Shown here one piece after another: positions 8,807-17,802 of a DNA stretch of 64,000 nt. A program made the translations under genes and the position numbers. How positions within the stretch are numbered: the stretch's first letter is position 1; the number at the start of each line of letters is the position of its first letter. The notes beneath the pieces were generated by a model that worked only from the letters and a program-made list of their open reading frames with translations, made no database searches and was not told the DNA's origin. Source of the DNA: Bog-756 sp963829235 (GTDB taxonomy: Bacteria > Actinomycetota > Acidimicrobiia > Acidimicrobiales > RAAP-2); NCBI GenBank assembly GCA_963829235.1, contig CAWHIF010000009.1, positions 186,001 through 250,000 on the forward strand. Reading direction: 5' to 3'.

Positions 8807-9612
8807 CGGCGACCCGGGACGACAAAGGGCTCTGGGGACTCCTCGATCCCTCCGTCTTGGCCTCGATCGTGGTGGTATCACCCCACTTCGACGACGCCGC
8901 CCTCGGCGCGGCTCACCTACTCACCTCCCACCCCGGCAGCACGGTGATCACCGTGCTGGGCGGCCGCCCACCGTCCTATCCGGAGATCGTGACGTCCTGG
9001 GACGCAGCCGGCGGATTCCGGTCCGGCGACGACGTGGTGGGAGCGAGGCGGGAGGAGGACCGAGCGGCCATGGCGTCGATGAAGGCCACGCCGGTCTGGC
9101 TCGACTTCCCCGACCACCAGTATCTGACCGCGGACGGGCGGCCGACGCCCGCCGAGGTTGCTCCGCCCCTCCGCCAGGCCATTGTCCACACCGGAGCCAG
9201 TGCGGTGTTCCTGCCCATGGGGCTGGCCAACCCCGATCACGTGTTGACCCACGACGCCGGCCTGCAGGCCCGAGCGACCCTGGTCGAAGAAGGGAGCGAT
9301 CTGAGCTGGTTCTGCTACGAGGACGCCGGCTACAAGCATCTCCCCGGCCTCCTGGCCTGGCGGATCTCGAAGCTCTTCCGCAGTGGCCTGTGGCCCACCC
9401 CCGCCGTCGTCCCGGTGCAACCGGACATGTCGGCCAAGCGAACGGCCATCTGGAAGTACGCCAGCCAGGTGGCCCCGCTGGAGCGCGACCACCTGCTGTC
9501 CGAGCGCCTGGACGCCAACGTGCCCGAGCCGTACTGGCGGCTGGCCCCTCCGCCGGCGGGCTGGGAACGCCTAACCTCGGCAGATGATCTCGATGGCCGC
9601 CGGACCGACTGA
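8803..9612 (+). CDS. PIG-L / LmbE family zinc-dependent deacetylase
   Basis: A 269-residue protein with the PIG-L zinc-site signature PHFDDAALG (about 28-36) and the second metal motif PDHVLTHDAGLQ (about 145-156), which carries the third zinc ligand. Members remove an acetyl group from GlcNAc-linked substrates, for example in mycothiol or bacillithiol synthesis and conjugate breakdown, or from sugar moieties of antibiotics. Which substrate applies here cannot be seen. The gene begins within the stop codon of an 11-codon upstream frame and is followed by an SDR and a zinc alcohol dehydrogenase on the same strand, suggesting that a modified sugar is deacetylated and then oxidised. Confidence 0.85.
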   Translation: MTATRDDKGLWGLLDPSVLASIVVVSPHFDDAALGAAHLLTSHPGSTVITVLGGRPPSYPEIVTSWDAAGGFRSGDDVVGARREEDRAAMASMKATPVWLDFPDHQYLTADGRPTPAEVAPPLRQAIVHTGASAVFLPMGLANPDHVLTHDAGLQARATLVEEGSDLSWFCYEDAGYKHLPGLLAWRISKLFRSGLWPTPAVVPVQPDMSAKRTAIWKYASQVAPLERDHLLSERLDANVPEPYWRLAPPPAGWERLTSADDLDGRRTD

Positions 9613-9668
9613 ACCCGACCAACGTCCCCGACCCACCCCTTCGGCAGGGCCGGCATGACGGGGTCGAT

Positions 9669-10433
9669 ATGAGCACCGCTCTCGTCACCGGTGCCTCCTC
9701 GGGGATCGGAGCCGCCACCGCCCGGCTCCTCGCCGACCAGGGGACGACGGTCGCGCTGGTGGCCCGGCGCCCCGACCGGCTGGCGCAGGTCCTGGTTGAC
9801 TGCCAGGTCGGGGCGCCCCGCTCCCGATCGTGGACCGCCGACCTGTCCGACCCGGAGGAGGCCGCCGCCCTCAGCCTACGGATCTGGGACGAGCTCGGCC
9901 CTCTCGACGTGATCATCAACAACGCGGGCATCCCCATGCGGCGCCCGGCCGAACGCTTGACGATGGCCGAGGTCGAGCGGGTCATGACCGTCAACTACCT
10001 CTCCCCGGTGGCCATCACCCTGGCGCTGCTCCCGCGACTGCTCGCCCGCGGCTCGGGGACCATCGTCAATGTCTCGAGCCTCGGGGGCCGGCTCGGGATC
10101 GCCACCGAGGCCGCGTACAGCGCTTCGAAATTCGCGCTGGCCGGATGGAGCGAGGCGCTGGCCGCCGATCTGGCCGGAACCGGCGTCTCCGTACGTCTGG
10201 TGCTGCCTGGGAGCATCGACACAGAAATCTGGGACCAGCCCGACAACGATCCCCCCATCTACACCGGACCGCTCGTCCCGGCGGAGGAGGTCGCCGCCGG
10301 CATCGTCGAGTGCGTCGACAGCAACGTGTTCGAGCACTACCTCCCGGACATGCGAGCCGTCGTGGAGATGAAGACCAGGGACTTCGAGGGATTCGTCGCC
10401 GGCATGCGAGCCATGGCCGACAAGAAGTCATGA
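9669..10433 (+). CDS. Short-chain dehydrogenase/reductase (SDR)
   Basis: A 254-residue classical SDR with the cofactor motif TGASSGIGAATA, NNAG at about 85, the catalytic Ser in NVSSLGGRLG and the YSASK active site. The basic residues after beta-2 (VARRPDRLA) favour NADP. Its stop overlaps the ATG of the next gene (ATGA at 10430-10433), so it is coupled to the zinc alcohol dehydrogenase. The substrate is probably an alcohol or sugar derivative related to the deacetylase upstream. Confidence 0.9.
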   Translation: MSTALVTGASSGIGAATARLLADQGTTVALVARRPDRLAQVLVDCQVGAPRSRSWTADLSDPEEAAALSLRIWDELGPLDVIINNAGIPMRRPAERLTMAEVERVMTVNYLSPVAITLALLPRLLARGSGTIVNVSSLGGRLGIATEAAYSASKFALAGWSEALAADLAGTGVSVRLVLPGSIDTEIWDQPDNDPPIYTGPLVPAEEVAAGIVECVDSNVFEHYLPDMRAVVEMKTRDFEGFVAGMRAMADKKS

Positions 10434-11683
10434 AGGCCCTCCTGTTCGGTGCGCGTCCCGATCGACGGGAGGTACGGCCGGTGCCCACCGACGAGCTCGA
10501 GGCACGGCTGGCGGCGCTCCCGTTCGGCCTGCACCAGATGGACGACGCCCGTCCCATCCACCCGGACTGGGTCGTGACCAGGCCGATCCTCTCCGGTGTG
10601 TGTGGGTCGGACACCAAGCTGGTCCTCGGCGAGTTCGACGATGGGGACATCGACAACCCGATGGCCGCCTTCTCCTCCCTTCCCCACGTGCCCGGACACG
10701 AGGTGGTGGCCGAGGTGGTCGCCCTCGGACCCGAGGCCCGCGACGTCGAGGTCGGCCAGCGGGTCGTGCTCAACCCGTGGCTGAGCTGTGCCCCCCGCGG
10801 CATCACGCCCCTGTGCCCACCCTGCCAGGCCGGGGATCTCAATCTGTGCTGGTCCTTCACCAAGGGAGACATCGGCCCAGGGGTCCACATCGGCGTGGTC
10901 ACCGGTGCGCCGGGGGCCTGGGCCGAGCAGCTCGCCGCCCACTCCTCCATGCTCATCCCGGTGCCCGAGGACGTCACGGACGAGGCCGCGGTGCTGGCCG
11001 ACCCGTTCTCGGTGTCGTTCCACGCCATCGTCCGCAACCCGCCGCCCCCGGGCGGGAAGGCGCTGGTCTTCGGATCCGGTGCCCTCGGGCTGGCCAGTGT
11101 GGCCATCCTGACCTCCCTGTACCCCGGGGTCGAGGTGGGGGTGGTGGCTCGGTTCCCGGCCCAGATGGAACTGGCCCGGAAGTTCGGCGCCTCGGCGGTG
11201 TTCGCCCACGAGCCCCGGCTGACCCTGGTCGAGGCCCTGGCCGACTGGTCAGGGGGTGTGCTCCATCAGGCCTTTGACGGTCTGCCCATGACCCAGCCGG
11301 GTCACATCGACGTGGTCTACGACTCGGTGGCCAAGCCCGAGACCTTCGAGGTCGGCGTGCGGGTCCTGGCCGAACGGGGCCGCCTCGTCTACACCGGGGT
11401 GGCCATTCCCGGACGGTGGGAGTGGACCCCCGTGTACTTCAAGGAGCTGACCATCGTCGGCTCCAATGCCTTCGCCATGGAGGAGTTCGAAGGTGTCCGA
11501 CAACATGCCATCAAGCACTATCTCGGGCTGGTGCGGGACGGCCGCATCGACCTCACCTCGATGGTCACCCACCGGTACCCGCTGGAGGACTGGTGGGACG
11601 CGCTCAAGACCCTGGCCAGACCGGGGGAAAGCGGTGTCTTGAAGGCCACCTTCGCCCCCAACGGTCAACGGGCCGCGTCCTGA
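10430..11683 (+). CDS. Zinc-dependent alcohol dehydrogenase (MDR family)
   Basis: A 417-residue medium-chain dehydrogenase. Catalytic zinc ligands appear in SGVCGSD and GHE (PHVPGHEVVAEV). The cysteines that normally hold the structural zinc are in an expanded loop, from WLSCAPRGITPLCPPC to AGDLNLC. The nucleotide-binding turn is GSGALGLASVAIL. It is longer than the usual 340-370 residues because of a 40-residue N-terminal segment and the expanded loop. It oxidises an alcohol or polyol with NAD(P). The translational overlap with the SDR upstream suggests two successive oxidation steps. Confidence 0.87.
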   Translation: MKALLFGARPDRREVRPVPTDELEARLAALPFGLHQMDDARPIHPDWVVTRPILSGVCGSDTKLVLGEFDDGDIDNPMAAFSSLPHVPGHEVVAEVVALGPEARDVEVGQRVVLNPWLSCAPRGITPLCPPCQAGDLNLCWSFTKGDIGPGVHIGVVTGAPGAWAEQLAAHSSMLIPVPEDVTDEAAVLADPFSVSFHAIVRNPPPPGGKALVFGSGALGLASVAILTSLYPGVEVGVVARFPAQMELARKFGASAVFAHEPRLTLVEALADWSGGVLHQAFDGLPMTQPGHIDVVYDSVAKPETFEVGVRVLAERGRLVYTGVAIPGRWEWTPVYFKELTIVGSNAFAMEEFEGVRQHAIKHYLGLVRDGRIDLTSMVTHRYPLEDWWDALKTLARPGESGVLKATFAPNGQRAAS

Positions 11684-11725
11684 CCCCCTGGTCCGGCCGG
11701 CGGAGTGTCCTCGGCCCCGCCCGGT

Positions 11726-13120
11726 TCAGCCCTCTGGGCCCAGCGCCTCGAACCGCCCGTAGCGGAGGGATGCGGCCTCGGCCCACGCCGGGTCCGGCTC
11801 GATCCTCCGGCCGACTCGCGCCCACTCGCCGGCTGCGTTGAACGAGGACTCGAGGCCGGCAGCCATCCGAGCCAGGAAGGCGGCACCGAGTGCAGCGCCC
11901 TCCGGCACAGCCACCGTATCCACCGGCAGACCGGTGGCATCGGCCACCGCCTGCATCCACGGAATCGACCGGGACCCTCCACCGGTGGCGATGATCCGCC
12001 GTCCCCCGAATCCGGATCGTTCCAGGATGCGCCGGATCACGAACCCGCTCGCCTCATGGGCGCCGCGGACCAGTGACCCCGGGCCCTGGGAGATGTCGAG
12101 ATCGTGCACGCTGGCCCTGAGCTCGGGGTCGTGGAACGGGGTCCGCTCCCCGCGCAGGTAGGGAAGCCACACCGGCACCCCCGCCGGGTCGCCGGCCCGT
12201 TCGTCCCCGTCGCCGGCCGGCACTCCCGCCCGGCGCCGCGAAGGGGAGCCCACCACCGTGCCCACCCAATCGGCGAAGAGGGCGCCGGCGTTGCTCGGAC
12301 CACCGATCATCACTTGCCCCGCGACCATCGTGGGCAGGGTGGTGAGCCCGGGCACGTCCTTCCACTGATCGGTGACGACCCATACGATGAGGGTCGCCCC
12401 GAAGATGGCCAGGATGTCTCCGGGTTGGTTGGCACCGGCCACGATCTGCTCGCAGAAGGCATCGATCGAGCCGCCGGCGAAGGCCGTCGGGGACCCGGGC
12501 AGGCGACCGAGCGCCGCTCCCATCTGGCCGACCACCGGCAGCTGGTCCTCGACCACTCCCAGCCCGTCGAGGGCTTCCTTGTCCCACCGGCCCCGGACGT
12601 AGAGGTCGCCGAAGGAAGTGGCCGTGGCTGCGTCGACGGCCGGGACGCCGGTCAGGGCATGGGTGGCCACCGCCTGGCAGTTCCAGTACCCGAACGCCCC
12701 CGGGTGTTGGCCGACAGCCCAGCTCATCATGCGTCTCCCCTGGCCCCACTCCCCTCCCGGGTCACCCAGGCCCATGTCCGTCGCCGTGTCCCGAGCGCGG
12801 CCGTCACCGTAGAGGAGGCCCGGGAGCAGGGGCCGGCCCCGGCGGTCGACGGCGGTGATCGAGGGGACCATCGACGTGACCACCACCCCGGCGGCCGGGC
12901 CGTCGAGCTCGGCGGACACGGCGGCAAAGGCCCGACGAGGGCCCCGGCGCCAGGCCAGGGCCACGTCGTGCTCGAGGAACTCGGCGGTCGGGGTACCCAC
13001 CCGGTGGGGCACCCTGGTCCTCGCCAGCACGGTGCCGCTGGCGTCCACGGCCACCGCCTTCACCGACGTGGTACCCACGTCAACGCCGACGGTGCACCCT
13101 GATCCCCGGGGTCTGCTCAC
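11726..13120 (-). CDS. FGGY-family carbohydrate kinase
   Basis: About 464 residues with the ASKHA ATPase fold: phosphate-1 motif GVDVGTTSVKAVAVD near the N terminus, then GLLYGDGRARDTATDMG, the catalytic Asp in GGSIDAFCEQIVAG and the adenosine motif IIATGGGSRSIPWMQAVADATG. It should phosphorylate a sugar or polyol (xylulose, glycerol or erythritol kinase class). I chose the GTG at 13118-13120. The upstream ATG at 13148-13150 lies inside a CATAAT -10-like element and would place a palindromic operator inside the coding region. The divergent 2-hydroxyacid dehydrogenase shares this control region. Confidence 0.85.
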   Translation of the reverse strand: MSRPRGSGCTVGVDVGTTSVKAVAVDASGTVLARTRVPHRVGTPTAEFLEHDVALAWRRGPRRAFAAVSAELDGPAAGVVVTSMVPSITAVDRRGRPLLPGLLYGDGRARDTATDMGLGDPGGEWGQGRRMMSWAVGQHPGAFGYWNCQAVATHALTGVPAVDAATATSFGDLYVRGRWDKEALDGLGVVEDQLPVVGQMGAALGRLPGSPTAFAGGSIDAFCEQIVAGANQPGDILAIFGATLIVWVVTDQWKDVPGLTTLPTMVAGQVMIGGPSNAGALFADWVGTVVGSPSRRRAGVPAGDGDERAGDPAGVPVWLPYLRGERTPFHDPELRASVHDLDISQGPGSLVRGAHEASGFVIRRILERSGFGGRRIIATGGGSRSIPWMQAVADATGLPVDTVAVPEGAALGAAFLARMAAGLESSFNAAGEWARVGRRIEPDPAWAEAASLRYGRFEALGPEG

Positions 13121-13124
13121 AAAC

Positions 13125-13153
13125 CTGACATTCGCGTCATGACACGCCATTAT
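13125..13153 (+). promoter_or_regulatory. Divergent control region with CTGAC-N6-GTCAT dyad and -35/-10
   Basis: CTGACA (13125-13130), 17 bases, then CATTAT (13148-13153) forms a sigma-70-like promoter for the 2-hydroxyacid dehydrogenase, with a leader of about 70 bases. Overlapping the -35 is the dyad TGACATTCGCGTCA (13126-13139). A near copy (12 of 14 bases) lies in the spacer of the LIV-operon promoter at 36293-36306, suggesting a shared repressor. The same dyad lies just before the kinase GTG on the other strand. Confidence 0.5.
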
Positions 13154-13228
13154 GGACCCGAACCGGCGACCCGTCCGGTCCGACTTTCCGGCCGGGGCCG
13201 GAGATCCGAGCGAGGAGCGCCGAACAGC

Positions 13229-14215
13229 ATGTCCGAAGAACGACCGAAGGCTCTGGTGACGGCCGCGGTGCGCGGCCCGGGGCTCGTCCTGCTCGGGGAG
13301 CTCGCCGACCTGACAATCGATTCGTGGCTCGATCAACCCACCCTCAGGATCTACAACGCCGAGCAACTGGCGGAGCGGGTCGCGGCCGAGGGCGCCTCGA
13401 TCGTGGTGGTGGAGAGCGACCGGTGCGCGGGACCGCTCTTCGATCAACACCTGGTGGCTGTGTGCAGCTGCCGGGGAGATCCGACCAACGTGGACGTCGC
13501 CGCGGCGACCGCGGCCGGGGTTCCCGTCCTGCGGGCCCCGGGCCGCAATGCCGATGCCGTGGCCGAGCTGGCCGTCGCCCTGTTGTTCGCGGCCACCCGC
13601 GGGGTGGTGGCCGCCGACGCCGATGTACGTCGTGGTGAGATCTACAAGGGCGGCACGATCCCCTACCAGCGGTTCCGGGCATGGCAGCTGGCCGGTCGGA
13701 CCGCCGGCCTCGTGGGGCTGGGCGCCGTCGGTCGTGCCCTGCGATGGCGACTCCGTGGCCTCGGCCTCGAAGTCATTGCCTACGACCCCTATGCCGACGA
13801 GTCCACGGTGACCCTGGAGGAACTCCTGGCCCGAGCGGACGTGATCTCGATGCACGCGCCGGTGACCCCCGAGACGACGGGGATGATCGGTGCCGACCAG
13901 TTTGCCTCGATGCGCGACGGTGTGGTCTTCCTCAACACCGCCAGGGCGGCGTTGCACGACACCGATGCCCTGGTCGGCGCGCTCCGGTCGGGGAAGGTTT
14001 CCGCGGCGGGTCTTGACCACTTCGAAGGGGAGTCCCTGGCCGTCGACCATCCGCTGACCGGATTCGACTCGGTGGTGCTCGCCCCCCATATCGGGGGCGC
14101 CACCTACGACACCGAATCCAACCACACCACCACCATCGCCGAAGACCTGTGCCGGCTACTGGCCGGTGCCCGGCCCCTCAACATCGTCAACCCGGAAGTG
14201 CTGGATCGCCGGTGA
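13229..14215 (+). CDS. D-isomer-specific 2-hydroxyacid dehydrogenase (PGDH/GyaR type)
   Basis: A 328-residue protein of the D-2-hydroxyacid dehydrogenase family. The NAD turn is AGLVGLGAVGRALRWRLRGLG, the catalytic Arg is in LNTARAALHD, the acidic partner in DHFEGE and the catalytic His in VLAPHIGGAT. It reduces or oxidises a 2-keto/2-hydroxy acid such as phosphoglycerate, glyoxylate or a sugar acid. The ATG at 13229 gives the usual family N terminus; upstream in-frame ATGs lie in the promoter. With the divergent sugar kinase it probably belongs to one catabolic route for a sugar or sugar acid. Confidence 0.87.
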   Translation: MSEERPKALVTAAVRGPGLVLLGELADLTIDSWLDQPTLRIYNAEQLAERVAAEGASIVVVESDRCAGPLFDQHLVAVCSCRGDPTNVDVAAATAAGVPVLRAPGRNADAVAELAVALLFAATRGVVAADADVRRGEIYKGGTIPYQRFRAWQLAGRTAGLVGLGAVGRALRWRLRGLGLEVIAYDPYADESTVTLEELLARADVISMHAPVTPETTGMIGADQFASMRDGVVFLNTARAALHDTDALVGALRSGKVSAAGLDHFEGESLAVDHPLTGFDSVVLAPHIGGATYDTESNHTTTIAEDLCRLLAGARPLNIVNPEVLDRR

Positions 14216-14258
14216 GCAGTGTCCCCGCACGCCGTTCGAGACGCCCTAGTCTGCCGTG

Positions 14259-15912
14259 ATGCCCGCCCGAGGTCCCGCCATCCGCCTTCTGCCCCGGATC
14301 GATCAGGACAACCGGTTCTTCTGGACCAGTGGGTCCGATGGACGGCTCCGCTTCCTCCGCTGCCAGGACTGCAGCTCCTATGTGCACCCGCCCAGCCCCG
14401 TGTGCCCGTTCTGCCTCTCCCGCGACATCTCGCCCGAAGTCGTCAGCGGCAAGGCCACCCTGGTGGCCTACACCTGCAACGTGCAGGAGTGGATCCCGGG
14501 CAGCGAGCCCTACCTGATCGGACTGGTGGCCATCGACGAACAGGAGAGCGTGCGACTGACCACCAACCTGGTCGACGTCGAGCTCGACGAGGTCCGCGAC
14601 GGGATGGCCGTCGAGGTCGTCTTCGAGCAGCACGAAGACGTCTACCTCCCCCTGTTCCGGCCCTCGTCGGGTCGCGGCGTCATGAGCACGGTCGAGCCGC
14701 CGCTCGAGCGCAGGGCGGTGATCTCTGGCATCGGCCAGTCGGCCATCGGCCGGCCCCTCGGTCGCAGTGACCTGGACCTGACGGTCGAGGCGTGCCTGGC
14801 CGCCGTGCACGATGCCGGACTGACCCGCGACGCCATCGACGGGCTGGCCACCTACCCGGGAATGGGCGCAGGCACAGCGGGCTTCGCAGGACCGAGTAGC
14901 CCCGAAGTCCAGGACGCCTTGCGGCTCAGGCTCGACTGGCACGACGGCGGCGGCGAGGGACCCGGCCAGATGCGGGCACTCATCGCCGCCTGCCTGGCCG
15001 TCGGGGCAGGTCTGGCCCGCCACGTTCTCGTCTACCGGACGGTGACCGAGTCGACCGCCCAGGGAACCGGCGGGCGACAGGGCATCGGTGGGAGCGGCGG
15101 CGGGGGTGGCGGCGTCCCGAGGTTCTCGGGTTTCCTGCAGTGGTCACTCCCCTTCGGCGCCGTCTCCGCCGCGAACTGGATCGCGCTGGTGGCTCAGCGC
15201 CGTATGCACGAATTCTCGTTGACCAGGGAGCAGTTGGGCCAGATCGCCCTCAACGGCCGCCGCAACGCCGCCCTCAACCCGGCCGCCATCTACTCCGATC
15301 CCTTGGACCTCGCCACCTACCTCGGGGCGCGCATGATCTCGACCCCCCTCTGCCTCTTCGACTGCGACGCGCCCTGCGACGGGTCGACGGCTTTCGTCGT
15401 CTCCCATCGCGACTACGCACCGGACACCCCTCACCCGGCCTGCCATGTGAACGCGGTGGGCACCGCGCTCGAGGGGCCGACCCAGCTGGGACCAGTTCGA
15501 CGACGTGACGACGATGGCAGCCCGCGATGCCGCCGCCTCGATGTGGGAACGGACCGACCTCCGGCCCTCCGACGTCGACGTGGCCCAGCTCTACGACGGT
15601 TTCTCCATCCTCGCCATGGTGTGGCTGGAGGCACTGGGCTTCTGCGGCCGGGGCGAAAGCGGCGCCTTCGTGGAAGATGGCACGGCCATCGGGCGGACGG
15701 GCGTACTCCCCCTGAACACCGCAGGAGGGCAGTTGTCCGGCGGGCGCCTGCACGGCTTCGGCCTCATCCATGAGGCCTGCGTCCAGCTCCGGGGCGAAGG
15801 CGGCGCTCGACAGGTGCTCCGACGCGGCGATGTCCTCCCCGAGGTGGCCGCGGTCAGCAACGGGGGCGGACCCATCGCCGGGACGCTGCTGCTGACCCGG
15901 GGTCCGGGCTGA
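14259..15912 (+). pseudogene. DUF35 (Zn-ribbon/OB) - thiolase/aldolase fusion, broken by one frameshift
   Basis: Residues 1-130 form a DUF35 domain: a zinc ribbon with two CxxC pairs (RCQDCSSYVHPPSPVCPFC) and an OB fold (KATLVAYTCNVQEW). From about 150 a thiolase-fold domain follows (AVISGIGQSAIGRPLGRSDL to GGQLSGGRLHGFGLIHEAC). No Cys nucleophile is seen where thiolases have CxS, as in the Ltp2-type steroid aldolase, which works with a DUF35 partner. The frame breaks at about 15481-15483: reading CCC as CC restores SWDQFDDVTTMAARDAAA in the next frame to the stop at 15910-15912. This may be a sequencing error or a true lesion. TAGTCT at 14247-14252 sits 6 bases before the ATG, suggesting a leaderless start. 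Confidence 0.75.
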
Positions 15913-15998
15913 GCCCTGTGATCCCGGCGGCCCGTCGTCGGTCGCGGCGCCAGGTCGTGGATCCGTACCGGGTGGAGCAACCGAGCGAGCGGTGCAAC

Positions 15999-16090
15999 AA
16001 TTTCCAATTTGCCCGAAATATCGGCCGCAGGTGTTAGAACGAACGGTCCAATTACCGTCCACAGCCGATAATTCGGGCAATTTCGAAATT
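15999..16090. repeat. AT-rich 27-bp inverted repeat with 38-bp loop
   Basis: The left arm (15999-16025) and right arm (16064-16090) match as reverse complements at 24 of 27 positions; each contains the block GCCGATA and TTCGGGCAA or its complement. The 38-bp loop contains a small hairpin, ACGGT (16043-16047) with ACCGT (16054-16058). The segment is strikingly AT-rich against its surroundings and lies between two convergent genes. It could be a bidirectional terminator, a structured RNA or a miniature inverted-repeat element. No run of T follows either arm and no target-site duplication is obvious. Confidence 0.75.
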
Positions 16091-16161
16091 CAGATCAACG
16101 AGGACGTGTCGGTCGCGGCGGTGGCTTGAACCGGGATGTCAGAGCATCACCGGGAGCATCG

Positions 16162-17802
16162 TCAGAGCATCAGATCGGCCGCCCGGGCGGCGAGGGCGGC
16201 GAGGGTGAGGGTCGGGCCGTAGCCGGACGAGGTGACGAACACCGAGGAGTCGGCCACGATCACGTTTTCGACCTGGTGCAACCGACCGGCCGGATCGACC
16301 ACCGACGTGGCGGGATCGGTCCCCATCCGCACGGTTCCCATGTTGTGCCGGCTCTCGGGTATGGCCGCCGGTGAAGAAGCGTTGCCGGTGCCCGGCGAAG
16401 AGGAGATGGCCGCCCACTGGGACCCCATTTCCTTCAGGATGGCGCGCAGTCTCGGGCCGTAGTGCGCAGATGCGGCCAGCTCGTGGCGGCCGGGCCGGTA
16501 GGTCACCCGAGCCACCGGGAAGCCACGGGCGTCGCGGACCGTCGGGTCGAGATCGACCCTGTTGCCGGCGTAGGGAAGGTCCTCTCCCTGCATGATGAAT
16601 GCCCACAGTCGCTTGCGGATGGCCGAGTCGGCCATGAGCCGCGGGTGGTTGGCGCCCCAGGGGATGTGCTTGGCCTCCATGATCGGGAGGCCGGCCCCAC
16701 TGTGCTCGACCATGCCTCCGCGCAACCATGGGAGGCCGGCCTCTGCGGCAGCCTTCCGCGTGTCGTCGTCACCCACGATCATGTCGTCGTGGACGTGGGT
16801 GACCGCCCGGCCCCGTTCGGCGTACGTCCGGAAGGGCATCGAACCGGCCACGATGGTCTGGAAGTGGGTCATCAGGTACCGCCCCAGCAGCGGATGGTCG
16901 AGCCCCGACAGCAGCAGGAGGCGCGGTGTCTCGATGGCGCCGGCGGCGACGACCACGTGGCCCGCTTCCATGGTGCGGGTGGCGCCGTCTGGGCCGACCA
17001 GGTCCACCCCGGTGGCCCGGTTGCCGTCGGTGCGGATGCGGGACACGAAGGTCTCCGTCACCAGCTCGGCCCGACCGCTGGCCATGGCCCGGACCAGCAT
17101 GGCGATCGGGTCGCCCTTGGCGTGGATCGGACACCCGAAGTAGGCACAGAAGCCACAGTTGTTGCACGCGGGCCGCCCGTCGTAGGTCACCGAGTTGGCC
17201 GCCGTCGGGGCCGGGTACGGGTGGTACCCGAGGCGTTCGGCTGCGGCACTGGAGAGGATGGCGCCGAACATGGGCGCACCCGAAGGCATCGGGAACGGAT
17301 CCGAGCGGGGGGCGGCAAAGGGGTTGGCGCCCTCTGTGCCGGCCACCCCGATGGCCCGCTCCACCCTGGCGTAGTACGGCTCCAGGTCGTCGTAGCCGAT
17401 GGGCCAGTCGGCCACCTCGGCATCCGGCTGGGGCCCGAGCACCGAAAGAAGCCGGAAGTCGTCGGGCATGAAACGGGGGACTTTCCCGTCGGCGTGGGTG
17501 CCGCCTCCACCGACCGTGGACGGGACCGAATTGACCTCACCCACATGGGTGCGGTCTCCGTCTCCCTCGTGGGTCCGGAAGGTCCTGGGCTCGATGAGCG
17601 GGTCGGGACCGAGAAAGTGACGGCTGAGGAACTTGATCTCGTCGTTCGAGTAGTCGAACGAGGGGCGACTCAGGTCATGAGGGTCGAGCAGGTGGTTCCT
17701 GCCCTTCTCGATGATGGCCACCGTCCACCCGGCCGCCGTGAGCACGTCGGCCACGGTGGCTCCACCCGGGCCCGATCCGATGATGATGGCGTCGACGGTC
17801 AT
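16162..17802 (-). CDS. GMC-family FAD oxidoreductase with Cys-rich cluster
   Basis: A 546-residue protein beginning with the FAD dinucleotide motif IIIGSGPGGATVAD and ending in the GMC C-terminal domain (GTVRMGTDPATSVVDPAGRL, then SGYGPTLTLAALAARAADL). In the middle, ACNNCGFCAYFGCPIHAKG holds four closely spaced cysteines where the catalytic subunit of FAD-glucose dehydrogenase complexes carries a 3Fe-4S cluster. With the gluconate-2-dehydrogenase subunit-3-like protein encoded just before it (4-base overlap), it should form an alcohol, sugar or sterol dehydrogenase that passes electrons to the respiratory chain, not to oxygen. No export signal is seen on either protein. Confidence 0.85.
   Translation of the reverse strand: MTVDAIIIGSGPGGATVADVLTAAGWTVAIIEKGRNHLLDPHDLSRPSFDYSNDEIKFLSRHFLGPDPLIEPRTFRTHEGDGDRTHVGEVNSVPSTVGGGGTHADGKVPRFMPDDFRLLSVLGPQPDAEVADWPIGYDDLEPYYARVERAIGVAGTEGANPFAAPRSDPFPMPSGAPMFGAILSSAAAERLGYHPYPAPTAANSVTYDGRPACNNCGFCAYFGCPIHAKGDPIAMLVRAMASGRAELVTETFVSRIRTDGNRATGVDLVGPDGATRTMEAGHVVVAAGAIETPRLLLLSGLDHPLLGRYLMTHFQTIVAGSMPFRTYAERGRAVTHVHDDMIVGDDDTRKAAAEAGLPWLRGGMVEHSGAGLPIMEAKHIPWGANHPRLMADSAIRKRLWAFIMQGEDLPYAGNRVDLDPTVRDARGFPVARVTYRPGRHELAASAHYGPRLRAILKEMGSQWAAISSSPGTGNASSPAAIPESRHNMGTVRMGTDPATSVVDPAGRLHQVENVIVADSSVFVTSSGYGPTLTLAALAARAADLML

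Noticed and set aside
15479..15484. Programmed ribosomal frameshift
   Set aside because: No slippery heptamer or downstream pseudoknot is evident, and thiolase-family genes are not known to use one.
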